Shown: in pieces, positions 25,964 through 35,290 of the stretch
How the letters are laid out: each line of letters opens with the position of its first letter
Position numbering within the stretch: position 1 is the stretch's first letter
Source: DAISJI01 sp964559835
GTDB lineage: Bacteria > Acidobacteriota > Terriglobia > Terriglobales > Acidobacteriaceae
Assembly: GCA_964559835.1 (NCBI GenBank)
Contig: CAZLJE010000016.1
Span: forward strand, 48,982-112,981
Reading direction: 5' to 3'
Length of the DNA stretch: 64,000 nucleotides
Program-made: the position numbers and the translations under genes
The notes under the pieces: generated by a model
Database searches by the model: none
What the model was told of the DNA's origin: nothing
The model's input: only the letters and a program-made list of their open reading frames with translations

Positions 25964-27670
25964 TCATTTCGACGGAGTTGCACAGCATGTCTTCACGGCG
26001 TCTTTTGGGGCGTCCGCGGCATACGTGATCGGAGTTGCCGCTTTCGACAGGTCTCCGCCGTCCAGGGTAACGTTCGCGGTCTCGGCGCCTTCCACGCGCA
26101 TGAAGACCGATGCCGGCGCAACCACGCGACAGCCGCTCAGCAGCGTATCTTTCACGTTTGTGAAACGGAGCAGCGATTCGGCCTCTTTCGCTCCGCGTAC
26201 GCTCAGTCCGGTGATGGATGCGTCCTCAACCGTGTCGAAGACGACCGACGGCCGTGCCTCGGGCGCACTCACTTCGAAACGAACGTTGTTCATCGAAAGA
26301 CCGCGTACGTTCCTCGCGTAAAAGGCATGCGCGGGCAAAACCCCGGTCTCGAAGTATTCGCCGACAACCTTCGGCACATCGCGATTTGCTGCCTCGTCCG
26401 CCGTGCCGCCGCCGGGGAATGTGGCGCGAACATTCTCGAACGTAACGTTCTCGATGAAAGTGCCCACGCCGTTCAATGATATACACGACTTTATCTCCGC
26501 CAGGCGGTAGCCGCTCGTGAACGGGAAATCCGGCAGAGGCTGCGGGGCGATCACCGTCGCCTGGATGTTGCCGAAGCTGATGTTGCGCACTATGCCGGGT
26601 GTCCCCTGCTGCGTCGCAGCGGTCTCGGGGGTTTCGCTCTGCGCGTTGCGCGGACGCCGCGGCCCGAGGCCGATGTAGATCGGACCCGTTACCTTGTTCA
26701 TGATGAGGTCGGAAAACATCATGTTCTCGAAGCGCGATCCGGGGCCGCAGTGAAGTTTGATCGGGCAGCCATAGACTTCGTAGAGGATGCAGTTCGACAC
26801 CGTAATGTTCTCGGCTTCCCCGCCTCCAAACCGGAACACCGACCATCGCGTCGAGAACGTGCAATTTGTGACCGTGATCAGCTTACAACTGCCGAACAGA
26901 GCGCATGCGTCGTCCTGCGACTCGACGTCGCAATTCACCACGTGCATGTTCTGGCAGGAAATAAAGTGGAACCCATCATTATTGCCGTTAACGCGATTGC
27001 GAATGTGCAGCCCATCGAAGGCGCCATAGCGCGATTGAATGACGCGCACAGAATGAAAGGCGCAGTTTACGAGCGTGACGTCTTTCAGCTGAAAGTTTGT
27101 ACAACGGTGCAGCAGGACGTGGTAGGGCCTTTGTGAGCCGCCGCGGCCTGACGGCGGCGGCACGCCGCGTTCCGGACTATGAAACTGAATCCCCTGGCCG
27201 TCGATCTTGCCCGGACCTTCTATCGAGAAACTGTGCGCATCGACAGCGAAGATGAGGGCGACATTGCCGTCGGCGAGCGTCGAGTCGCCAGAGAGCGGGA
27301 TCGCGTCGACCGCGTGATACTGCTTGCCATCAGCGGAGCCGAGCAGCGTCCCGCCTGCGGCGATCCGCAAGGTCACGTTGCTCTTCATTTCGACCGTGCC
27401 GATCACGAATGTTCCGGCCGGGACCAGCACTGTCCCTCCCTTGTCGCGATTGCATGCGTCGATGGCGGCCTGCACTGCCGCGGTGTCCAGCGTCTTGCCG
27501 TCGCCCTTAGCGCCGAAATCGCGAATGTTGTACGTCTGGTTGCCGAGATCGTTCTCATGGCCGGAGTGTTCCTGACCGACGGCCGTTCCCTTCAGCGCGA
27601 TTCCTGACGCAACCGTTGCCGCAGAAAAATACCGCATCCACTTTCGCCTGCTTATGCCGTCTATGCTCAT
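25964..27670 (-). CDS. Exported GH28-like right-handed beta-helix protein
   Basis: 568 aa. Tat-like signal (SRRKWMRYFSAATVASGIAL). Pectate-lyase-3/GH28 architecture: YNIRDFGAKGDGKTLDTAAVQAAI (N-terminal strand, 47-70), then helix coils with NNDGFHF (230-236) and QDDACAL (252-258), the positions of the GH28 catalytic Asp residues. The usual GHG motif is not evident; the following coil reads TRWSVFRFGGG. A long C-terminal helix extension runs to 568 (classic GH28 is about 400-450). Substrate probably a galacturonan or rhamnogalacturonan, but an altered active site means another linkage is possible. Divergent from GH3 with a paired operator between. Confidence 0.82.
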   Translation of the reverse strand: MSIDGISRRKWMRYFSAATVASGIALKGTAVGQEHSGHENDLGNQTYNIRDFGAKGDGKTLDTAAVQAAIDACNRDKGGTVLVPAGTFVIGTVEMKSNVTLRIAAGGTLLGSADGKQYHAVDAIPLSGDSTLADGNVALIFAVDAHSFSIEGPGKIDGQGIQFHSPERGVPPPSGRGGSQRPYHVLLHRCTNFQLKDVTLVNCAFHSVRVIQSRYGAFDGLHIRNRVNGNNDGFHFISCQNMHVVNCDVESQDDACALFGSCKLITVTNCTFSTRWSVFRFGGGEAENITVSNCILYEVYGCPIKLHCGPGSRFENMMFSDLIMNKVTGPIYIGLGPRRPRNAQSETPETAATQQGTPGIVRNISFGNIQATVIAPQPLPDFPFTSGYRLAEIKSCISLNGVGTFIENVTFENVRATFPGGGTADEAANRDVPKVVGEYFETGVLPAHAFYARNVRGLSMNNVRFEVSAPEARPSVVFDTVEDASITGLSVRGAKEAESLLRFTNVKDTLLSGCRVVAPASVFMRVEGAETANVTLDGGDLSKAATPITYAADAPKDAVKTCCATPSK

Positions 27671-27713
27671 CCTTGACCTCCCACACGAATGTCGACAGAG
27701 ATACTACAAGGCG

Positions 27714-27749
27714 TTTTATATCTTGAGAGTCTTATTTTCTATCTTGAAC
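27714..27749. promoter_or_regulatory. Paired 15-bp operator between GH28 and GH3
   Basis: TTTTATATCTTGAGA (27714-27728) and TTTTCTATCTTGAAC (27735-27749), both in the same orientation and 21 bp apart. It ends 44 bases from the GH28 ATG on the left and lies 145 bases from the GH3 start on the right. The TTGAAC of the second copy could be a -35 for GH3, but no strong -10 is seen. Confidence 0.7.
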
Positions 27750-27800
27750 TGAGCCCCGCAATTGTTTTAGCGTTTGCGGCAGCTGACAGCTGGGGTCAAC

Positions 27801-27887
27801 ATGAGCAATCGTCGAACATTCCTGCGGATCGGCTCAGAAGACGCTATTGTGTTTCGCTACAACATCGTGGTGCGGAGTCCTGCATAG
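27801..27887 (+). other. Short upstream reading frame with a twin-arginine-like start
   Basis: 28 codons: begins MSNRRTFLRIG, which looks like the first part of a Tat signal peptide, then loses hydrophobicity and stops at 27885-27887, six bases before the GH3 ATG (TAG-GTGAAA-ATG). It could be the scar of a deleted exported enzyme or an upstream peptide coupled to GH3 translation. GGGG about 6 bases before its ATG is a possible ribosome binding site. Low certainty. Confidence 0.3.
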
Positions 27888-27893
27888 GTGAAA

Positions 27894-29951
27894 ATGAGAA
27901 AAGCTGTCGCACGAACTGCGGCCCTCCTGATATGTGCAACTGCCTTCGCGCAGGATTACGACCAGCGCGCCCGCGAACTTGTCGGGAAAATGACGCTCGA
28001 CGAGAAGATCTCTCAGCTTCACGGCATTCGCGACGACGAAAAGGGGATCTATCGCTGGGTGCCTCCGGTCCCGCGTCTCGGCATACCCGGTTTTCAGATC
28101 ACGAACGGCCCGGCGGGAGCAGGTCCGGGTTCGACTCGTCCGCCGCGGGCGCAAGTTCCGGCGACCGCGCTTCCCTCTCCGATCGCGGCCGCCGCGACCT
28201 GGGACCGCTCGCTTGCGCGTGAGTACGGCGCCATCGCGGGCGAAGAATCGAAGGCGATCGGCAATGGCCTGCTGGAAGCGCCAACCATCAACATTGTCCG
28301 TGTCCCGCAAAACGGCAGGACGTTCGAAGGCTATGGCGAGGACCCTTATCTGGCGGGCGAACTGTCGGTCAGCAATATTGTGGGAATTCAAAGCGCGGGC
28401 ATCATCGCGAACGTCAAACACTACGCCGCGAACAACCAGGAGAAGGACCGCTTCGTCGTGGATGAAGACATCGATGAGCGCACGATGCGTGAGATCTATC
28501 TTCCGGCGTTCGAAGTTTCGATCAAACGCGGACACAGCGCATCGGTCATGTGCGCGTATCCGAAGATCAACGGCACGTTCAATTGCGAAAATGGACTGCT
28601 GCTGAACGACATCCTGAAAAAAGAATGGGGGTTTGACGGCTTCGTTACTTCGGATTTCGGCGCGGTGCACAGCACCGTGGCCTCGGCTCTCGCCGGGCTC
28701 GATCTCGAGATGCCGACCGGCAAGTACTTCGGCGACGACCTGAAGGCTGCAATCGAAGCGGGCCAGGTCCCGATATCGGTGATCGACGACAAGTTGGTCC
28801 GCCGATTCCGGACAATGATGAAGTTCGGACTTTTCGACAATCCTCCGAAGCCGCAGGCAATCCCCGCCAAGGAAAACGGTGCGCGGGCGCGCAAGATCGC
28901 CGAAGCGGGTGTCGTCCTGCTGAAGAATTCAGGCGCGCTGCTTCCGCTCGACGCGAAGAGGTTGAAGTCGATCGCGCTCATCGGTCCGATGGCGATAAAG
29001 GCAGTGACAGGCGGCGGAGGAAGCTCTCACGTCGTCCCGTTGTACACCGTCGATCCGTATGATGGCCTGCGCGCTCGCGTTGGCCCTGACGTAAACGTGA
29101 AAGTGTTTGACGGCTCAGACCTGGCCCAGGCCACCACGCTCGCCAAGTCCTCCGATGTCGCGATCGTGATGGTCGGGATGATCGACAGCGAGGGCCGCGA
29201 CCATCCGATCGTCCTCGACGATGCGCAGAACAAACTCGTGGAGGCTGTCGCTGATGCCAATCCGCGGACGATCGTCGCGCTCAAGACCGGTTCAGCTGTC
29301 CTGATGCCCTGGATCGACAAGGTGCCCGCAGTGCTCGAGGCTTGGTATCCGGGCGAAGAGGATGGCAATGTTCTGGCCGACGTGTTGTTCGGCGTGGTGA
29401 ATCCGTCCGGACGCCTGCCTATCACCTTCCCCCGCGCGCTCGAGGACGTGCCCGCAAACACTCCCGCACAGTATCCCGGCATAAACGGTGTCGCTCATTA
29501 CAGCGAAGGAGTGTTCGTGGGGTATCGGCACTATGATGCGAAGCAGATCGAACCGCTCTTCGCCTTCGGCTTTGGACTTTCGTACACCACGTTCGAGTAC
29601 CGCAATCTCAAGATTTCTCGTACAGCGTTGTCTGCAGCTGAAGGCGGGACCGTGGTCGTTGAAGCGGACGTCCGCAACACGGGGAAGACGGCAGGCGCCG
29701 AGGTCGTTCAGCTTTATGTCGGATTCCCCTCCACCGCAGTGCCGGAGCCCCCCAAGCAGCTAGAGGGGTTCGAAAAGGTGTTTCTCAAGCCCGGCGCAAC
29801 TCAACACGTCCGTCTCTCGATCGACGCCCGCGCTCTTTCCTACTGGGACGTGAAAAGTCACGGTTGGCGTGTTGCGCCCGGCCATTACACCATTGCGTTG
29901 GGTTCATCCTCGCGACTGATCCGGTTACGCACGGCGCTGGAGGTCCGCTGA
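27894..29951 (+). CDS. Secreted GH3 beta-glycosidase (first copy)
   Basis: 685 aa from ATG 27894 (AGG five bases upstream; GTG at 27888 is an alternative). Signal peptide to about residue 20 (TAALLICATAFAQ). GH3 N-terminal barrel with KHYAANNQE (K-H motif) and the nucleophile Asp254 in GFVTSDFGAVHS; alpha/beta sandwich domain (GPMAIKAVTGGGGSSHVVP); C-terminal fibronectin-III-like domain (AEVVQLYVGFP). Specificity beta-glucosidase, beta-xylosidase or arabinosidase cannot be told. Followed after one base by the alginate-lyase-like gene, so they are co-transcribed. A second, related GH3 lies at 41768-43825. Confidence 0.92.
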   Translation: MRKAVARTAALLICATAFAQDYDQRARELVGKMTLDEKISQLHGIRDDEKGIYRWVPPVPRLGIPGFQITNGPAGAGPGSTRPPRAQVPATALPSPIAAAATWDRSLAREYGAIAGEESKAIGNGLLEAPTINIVRVPQNGRTFEGYGEDPYLAGELSVSNIVGIQSAGIIANVKHYAANNQEKDRFVVDEDIDERTMREIYLPAFEVSIKRGHSASVMCAYPKINGTFNCENGLLLNDILKKEWGFDGFVTSDFGAVHSTVASALAGLDLEMPTGKYFGDDLKAAIEAGQVPISVIDDKLVRRFRTMMKFGLFDNPPKPQAIPAKENGARARKIAEAGVVLLKNSGALLPLDAKRLKSIALIGPMAIKAVTGGGGSSHVVPLYTVDPYDGLRARVGPDVNVKVFDGSDLAQATTLAKSSDVAIVMVGMIDSEGRDHPIVLDDAQNKLVEAVADANPRTIVALKTGSAVLMPWIDKVPAVLEAWYPGEEDGNVLADVLFGVVNPSGRLPITFPRALEDVPANTPAQYPGINGVAHYSEGVFVGYRHYDAKQIEPLFAFGFGLSYTTFEYRNLKISRTALSAAEGGTVVVEADVRNTGKTAGAEVVQLYVGFPSTAVPEPPKQLEGFEKVFLKPGATQHVRLSIDARALSYWDVKSHGWRVAPGHYTIALGSSSRLIRLRTALEVR

Positions 29952-29952
29952 A

Positions 29953-31146
29953 ATGGCGATCTCTCGCCGGGAATTCTGCGTTGGTTGCATGGCTGCGCTC
30001 ACGGGAACGGCCGCGTCGAGATTCTCTTTCGGCCAAGCGGCGTCGTCGTTCGCCGCGCCTGACGTCGCCGCCATCGATCGCGCGCGCATTCTCGGTGCCG
30101 CCAACAAGTACTTGCGTGAAGAGCCAGTGACGATCACCGCTTTCTCAAGCCCACGCAGTTCGGGCGGAAAGCACGATTATTTTTCCGAAGGCGACTACTG
30201 GTGGCCCGACCCGAACAATCCTGGCGGACCCTATATCCAGCGCGACGGCCTCTCCAATCCCGACAACTTCAACCAGCACCGGCTCGCGCTGATCCGTTTG
30301 AGTATTCAAGTACCCGCGCTGGCCGCAGCGTGGAAGGTCACGCGTGAGAAGCGGTACGCACAGCACGCTGCCAAACATTTGCGCGCGTGGTTCATCGATC
30401 CGGCGACCCGAATGAATGCCAACCTGCAGTTTGCGCAGGCGATCCATGGCCGCACTCCGGGCCGCGGTACCGGGATCATCGACACGCTGCACCTGGTGGA
30501 GGTCGCCCGCGCCGCCGCGCAGATGGAAAGTTCGCGCGCACTCACCGGCGCTGAAGTGTCCGAAATACGCAGATGGTTCGCCGATTACCTGGCGTGGATG
30601 ACAACGTCGAAAAACGGACAGGATGAACGCGAGGCGAAGAACAATCACGGTACCTGCTGGATCGCGCAGGCGGCGGAGTTCGCGGCGTTCACCGGTAACG
30701 ATGAGGTCTCAACCTTCTGTCGCACGCGCTACAGGGATGTACTGGTACCAAACCAGATCGCGGCCGACGGCAGCTTCCCCCAGGAACTGCGCCGTACGAA
30801 ACCCTACGGGTATTGCCTGTTCAATCTTGATGCCATGGGGACAGTCTGCCAGATCCTCTCCACATCGCAGGATAATCTGTTCCGCTTCATCCTCCCCGAC
30901 GGCCGCGGATACGGGAAGGCAATCGCGTACATGTATCCGTACATCGCCGATAAGGATTCATGGCCGCACCCGCACGATGTCGAGTACTGGAAGGATTGGC
31001 CGGTGCGCCAACCGAGCCTGTTATTCGCGGGGCTGGCGTTGAGGAACTCCGAGTACATTTCGCTGTGGCGACGCCTGGATCCTGAGCCAACCACCCCTGA
31101 GATCATCCGCAACTTCCCAATCCGCCAGCCCGTCTTGTGGGTCTAA
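29953..31146 (+). CDS. Tat-exported alginate-lyase-family protein (second copy)
   Basis: 397 aa. Tat signal (SRREFCVGCMAALTGTAAS, residues 4-22). Family motifs parallel those at 9194-10438: KHDYFSEGDYWWPDP (near 77), FIDPATRMNANLQFAQAIHG, KNNHGTCWIAQAAEF, and SYHY/GYCLFNLDAM-type segment. It starts one base after the GH3 stop. As with the other copy, alginate is not a likely substrate in a pectin/fucose locus; a uronate-containing side chain or rhamnogalacturonan is more likely. It could also be a non-lyase member of this fold. Confidence 0.8.
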   Translation: MAISRREFCVGCMAALTGTAASRFSFGQAASSFAAPDVAAIDRARILGAANKYLREEPVTITAFSSPRSSGGKHDYFSEGDYWWPDPNNPGGPYIQRDGLSNPDNFNQHRLALIRLSIQVPALAAAWKVTREKRYAQHAAKHLRAWFIDPATRMNANLQFAQAIHGRTPGRGTGIIDTLHLVEVARAAAQMESSRALTGAEVSEIRRWFADYLAWMTTSKNGQDEREAKNNHGTCWIAQAAEFAAFTGNDEVSTFCRTRYRDVLVPNQIAADGSFPQELRRTKPYGYCLFNLDAMGTVCQILSTSQDNLFRFILPDGRGYGKAIAYMYPYIADKDSWPHPHDVEYWKDWPVRQPSLLFAGLALRNSEYISLWRRLDPEPTTPEIIRNFPIRQPVLWV

Positions 31147-31174
31147 CCTCTCCTTCGGAAACGCCCGTTTAATA

Positions 31175-31234
31175 TTTCATATCTTGAAATATATATTTTC
31201 ATGCTTGAATTACTCCGCTTTGTGGAGTTATAAA
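31175..31234 (+). promoter_or_regulatory. Paired operator plus promoter of the first TonB receptor
   Basis: Operator copies TTTCATATCTTGAAA (31175-31189, a near-perfect palindrome) and TTTTCATGCTTGAAT (31196-31210), 21 bp apart. The last six bases of the second copy, TTGAAT, form a -35 followed after 18 bases by TATAAA at 31229-31234, a strong sigma-70 promoter. The operator therefore overlaps the promoter, as expected for repression. The receptor ATG is 95 bases downstream of the -10. Confidence 0.78.
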
Positions 31235-31328
31235 TGCGCGCGTTCCGGATGTGGGATCCGGCTCGGTCAGTTCAAACATGCGCTTGTCCACCCTCCTCTT
31301 CGACTCCGAATTCTTTCGGGAGATCCCT

Positions 31329-34300
31329 ATGAATTTGCGCTTGCTCACTCGCACACTTTTCGCGTTCGCGCTGTTCTGCACCGTCTCCCTCGCTGGTATC
31401 GCACAAACATCCAGCAGTGAAATCTCCGGACGCGTCGTCGACTCGACCGGCGCCGTCGTTGTTGGCGCTGACGTTACCTTGACCAATCAGGCGACGTCCG
31501 AAGTCCGGAAGGTTAAGACGGACAGTTCCGGAGCTTTCCGCTTTGTCGCTCTTCAGCCCGGAACGTTCACCATTACCGTCGAGGCCGAGAATTTCAAGCG
31601 GTTGGAGAAACATGACCTGCACCTGAGCGCTTCGGAGCGCTTGCCTGCCGGCGACCTCGCGCTCCAGGTCGGCGCGAACAGCCAGACGGTCGCCGTTACG
31701 GCGGAAGCATCCACGGTCCAAACGGACAGCGCTGAGCGCTCCGCGTTGCTCGAGCAAAAAGAAATGTCGACGCTGATGTCAGTCGGTCGCGATCCTCTTA
31801 GCCTGCTCCGCGTGCTTCCGGGGATCGTTGGCGCGGGCGACAGCAACGGTCGCGATGATGCCGGCGATGGCCTTGGTGGGTCGCAGCTTGGCACCTCGGG
31901 TCCCGGCGTGATCAACGGTGTGCGCGGAAGCAGCAACGCTGTCAGCGTCGACGGAGTTTCGGGAAATCCTCGCGGCGACGGCAATAAACTTGATACTCCG
32001 CTCAATATGGACGCCGTTTCCGAGGTCAAGGTCGTTCTCAACGGCTATCAGGCGGAATACGGACAAAGTGCCGGCGGTATCGTCAATCTGGTCACAAAGT
32101 CCGGCACGCAGCAGTTCCACGGCTCAGCCTATTACTACGGCCGAAACGAAGACTTTAATGCCAACGATTTCTTCCGGAACTACAAAGGCCTGCCGCGAGC
32201 GAAATACCGCTTCAACACGTACGGCTTTACCGTCGGTGGACCGGCTTACATCCCGAAGGTGTTCAACAAAAAAAAGGACAAGCTGTTCTTCTTCTTCTCG
32301 ACGGAGCGCTGGCCCACCAAGGGCCAAACCGGCCCGCAGAATTTTATGATGCCAACGGCTGCCGAACTCGCCGGCGACTTCTCCAATAGCTACGACGCAA
32401 AAGGTCAGAAGATCTACATCCGCGACCCGCTCAAGAACGGCACGTGTTCTGCGACGAGCACAGCGGCATGTTTCACCGATTCCAGCCGCGCCACGACGGC
32501 GAATCCAAGCGGGCTCAACATCATCCCCCTCAACCGGATCAATCCGAACACGCAGAAGCTGATGGCGATCTTCCCGGTCGCGAGCATCGACTGCACTCCG
32601 TTCGGGCAAGGTGGCAGACCGGTCTGCCCGCTCACCAATGTGACTTCCGGTAATCCGTACAATTACACGATCGAGGGCGCCACCAGCAATCCAGCCGACC
32701 AGTATGTCTTGCGGCTCGACTACATCATCACCAGCAAGTGGCACCTCTTCTTTCGCGGGATGAAAGAGTACAAGAGCAACATCGGCCTTACCGCCACCAC
32801 CAACAGTCTCAACTGGGGCATTCCTGCTTTTTACGAGACTCCATCCAAGAACGCCGGTATCAATCTCACGTTTGTCGCAAGTCCGACGCTGGTGAACGAA
32901 TTCAATATCGGTTACTCGAGTTGGGACGAGTACACCGGCCTGGTCAACGCAGCCGACGCGAAAAGGATCAGCAAATCTGCTTTGGGCATCAGCCTCGGGC
33001 AGAACAACCCGACGCAGAACCCGCTGGACCTTGTTCCCCGCGTCACCAGCCTGTCGAGCGGCGGATCCAATGGAACTTTTCAACTCGCTCAGGCGCCGCA
33101 GATCAATTTTGATAACCGCTACCCGATGCTGGATGCGACCGGCACGTGGGAAGGCACCGAGAACCTGACCAAGATCTGGAAGCAGCACACGTTCAAAGTT
33201 GGCGCGTATTACCAGGCGGGGCATTACCTGCAAAGCCACACTGGATCGACGTTCAACGGCAACTTCAACTTCGGTGTGAATACGTCCAGCCCATTCGACA
33301 CCCAGTATGCGTACTCAAACATGCTGCTGGGCAGCTACAGTTCCTATTCCGAGGGATCGAATTTCGCCAATTATGCTCCTCACTGGCACGTTCTCGAGTG
33401 GTACGTGCAGGATCATTGGAAACTGCGCTCCAAGTTGTCGGTCGACTACGGAGTCCGTTTTACCTATGACCTGCCGACGGTGCTTGCGCCGGGCTTCGGC
33501 GCTGCGTTCGTGCCCGGGCGGTACGACCCATCGAAGGTACCGGCGTTGTATCGTCCCGTGACCTATGGAAGCCTCAGCACAGCGGGAAAAGCGTTGTGCA
33601 AGGGGTCGGCCAAAACAACGCCCAGCAATACGTCGCAGTGCGCACAGAACCCGGGCAACGCCGCTGACGTAAAGCCGAGCGCTTTCCTGGGAACGTTCGT
33701 CACTCCGTTCAATTACACAGGAGTGGTGATCAATACGGACCCGTCCTATCCGCAGTCACTGCGTCACAGCAACGGCTTGCTCTACGCGCCGCGTTTTGGC
33801 ATCGCATGGGATCCATTCGGGACGGGCAAGACGGCCGTCCGCTTAGGTGCGGGCCTTTACTACAACACGCGTGAGGGCGGCGGGACCGTGGGCGATTACT
33901 TCAACACTCCTCCAGTGATCACCAACGCCTCGGTTGGGTTCGGCCAGATCACAGGCTCAAACTTCGCTGCCGGCTGCGGTGCGACGAATTCCTGCTACGA
34001 TCCCAGCAGCCAGGTCAACGCGGGTCCTCTCGCTACCCGTATCCTCGAGCCCAACCGCAAGATCGAATCGACCCTCGGCGTGAACCTCGGCGTCCAGCGT
34101 AAGATCGGGTTCGATACAGTTGTCGACATCGCCTATGTCGGAACTTTCGGCCGCCACCTCAACCAGCAGGTGGACCTGAACGAAGTTCCGTACCTGGCGC
34201 AAAACAATCCCGCCTACGTCGACAATTCTCAAACAACATCAATTGTGAGCGGCACCCCGCTGAATGGAACCTTTACCGGGTCCGTCAACACATTCTTCTA

Positions 34301-35222
34301 TGGACCGAATCACGGCGGTGTCGTCGTCACCCAGGCTAAGCTGCTAAACGACAACTACTTCCGTCCGTATCCCGGCTATGCCGCGGTGCAGCTGCGCGAT
34401 TACGGTGGGACTTCGAACTACAACGCCCTGCAAACCTCGGTGAACCGCCGGTTTACCAAAGGCCTTCAGTTCGGAGTGGCGTACACCTTCTCGAAGGTCC
34501 TCACGACGCAAGCCATCGTGAACGGAGCGGTCTCGACGTATCAGGACCGGCGCTTCTGGAACTACGGTCTCGCAAATTTCGACCGCACGCACGACCTGGT
34601 CGTTCACTGGACGGCGTCCATCCCGAAGGCGACGCGCTTGTGGGACAACCGCGTCCTGGGAGCAATCGCCAATAACTGGGAATGGTCTGGGATCGCGGAA
34701 TTCATCAGCGGCGCACCGTTCTCGGTCGGCATGAGTGGAACGCCCAATCTGACTGGCGGCGGAGATGGCGCCAATCCCCTGGTGTTCGGCAACGTATATG
34801 CTCCCAAAGGCCAGATCCACAGCACGCTGCACTACCTCAACGTTGATGCTTTCGCGCTTCCGCCGATCGGTGTTGTACCCACTCCGGACGAGCCTGGCAT
34901 GACCCGTAACATCGTGTTTCGCGGACCGGGATCGAACAACTGGAACATGGCGCTGCAGAAGAACATTCCGATCACCGAACACCTGCAGTTCACGCTTCGT
35001 TGCGAGGCGTACAACGTGTTCAATCATCCTTCGTTCACGATGGGGAGAGTGGACCAGGCGCTCACGGCGGACTTCGACACCAGTTCTAGTTGTACTGGTG
35101 CGGCGGCGAGCGACCCGAAATGCGGTTCGGGGAAGATCAAGTCGAGCAGCACGTTTGGACAGGTGACTGGCGAACGCTTCGGTCCTCGCGTGCTTCAACT
35201 CTCCGGCCGTATCACGTTCTAG
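31329..35222 (+). CDS. Oar-like TonB-dependent outer-membrane receptor (first)
   Basis: 1297 aa from ATG 31329 (GGGAG seven bases upstream). Signal peptide residues 1-26 (LLTRTLFAFALFCTVSLAGIA). Carboxypeptidase-regulatory-like beta-sandwich at about 30-110 (SGRVVDSTGAVVVGADVTLTN), plug domain around 115-250 (GVRGSSNAVSVDGVSGNPRG; AEYGQSAGGIVNLVTKSGT), then a beta-barrel ending in Phe (LQLSGRITF). Known role of the family: energised uptake of large substrates; in this setting probably oligosaccharides of pectin or fucosylated glycan. No SusD-like partner is adjacent, as usual for Acidobacteria. It heads the rightward enzyme series to 44850. Confidence 0.93.
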   Translation: MNLRLLTRTLFAFALFCTVSLAGIAQTSSSEISGRVVDSTGAVVVGADVTLTNQATSEVRKVKTDSSGAFRFVALQPGTFTITVEAENFKRLEKHDLHLSASERLPAGDLALQVGANSQTVAVTAEASTVQTDSAERSALLEQKEMSTLMSVGRDPLSLLRVLPGIVGAGDSNGRDDAGDGLGGSQLGTSGPGVINGVRGSSNAVSVDGVSGNPRGDGNKLDTPLNMDAVSEVKVVLNGYQAEYGQSAGGIVNLVTKSGTQQFHGSAYYYGRNEDFNANDFFRNYKGLPRAKYRFNTYGFTVGGPAYIPKVFNKKKDKLFFFFSTERWPTKGQTGPQNFMMPTAAELAGDFSNSYDAKGQKIYIRDPLKNGTCSATSTAACFTDSSRATTANPSGLNIIPLNRINPNTQKLMAIFPVASIDCTPFGQGGRPVCPLTNVTSGNPYNYTIEGATSNPADQYVLRLDYIITSKWHLFFRGMKEYKSNIGLTATTNSLNWGIPAFYETPSKNAGINLTFVASPTLVNEFNIGYSSWDEYTGLVNAADAKRISKSALGISLGQNNPTQNPLDLVPRVTSLSSGGSNGTFQLAQAPQINFDNRYPMLDATGTWEGTENLTKIWKQHTFKVGAYYQAGHYLQSHTGSTFNGNFNFGVNTSSPFDTQYAYSNMLLGSYSSYSEGSNFANYAPHWHVLEWYVQDHWKLRSKLSVDYGVRFTYDLPTVLAPGFGAAFVPGRYDPSKVPALYRPVTYGSLSTAGKALCKGSAKTTPSNTSQCAQNPGNAADVKPSAFLGTFVTPFNYTGVVINTDPSYPQSLRHSNGLLYAPRFGIAWDPFGTGKTAVRLGAGLYYNTREGGGTVGDYFNTPPVITNASVGFGQITGSNFAAGCGATNSCYDPSSQVNAGPLATRILEPNRKIESTLGVNLGVQRKIGFDTVVDIAYVGTFGRHLNQQVDLNEVPYLAQNNPAYVDNSQTTSIVSGTPLNGTFTGSVNTFFYGPNHGGVVVTQAKLLNDNYFRPYPGYAAVQLRDYGGTSNYNALQTSVNRRFTKGLQFGVAYTFSKVLTTQAIVNGAVSTYQDRRFWNYGLANFDRTHDLVVHWTASIPKATRLWDNRVLGAIANNWEWSGIAEFISGAPFSVGMSGTPNLTGGGDGANPLVFGNVYAPKGQIHSTLHYLNVDAFALPPIGVVPTPDEPGMTRNIVFRGPGSNNWNMALQKNIPITEHLQFTLRCEAYNVFNHPSFTMGRVDQALTADFDTSSSCTGAAASDPKCGSGKIKSSSTFGQVTGERFGPRVLQLSGRITF

Positions 35223-35232
35223 CGATGCGCAT

Positions 35233-35256
35233 GCCGCGGCTCAGCGATGCCGCGGC
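35233..35256 (+). terminator. Intercistronic hairpin after the first TonB receptor
   Basis: Two identical, self-complementary GCCGCGGC blocks (35233-35240 and 35249-35256) separated by 8 bases form a perfect 8-bp GC stem 11 bases after the receptor stop. No T-run follows, so complete termination is unlikely; it more likely protects the receptor mRNA 3' end or attenuates read-through into GH105. Confidence 0.5.
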
Positions 35257-35290
35257 ACGCCATCGAAACCACTTCTAGTACATTGAGGCA

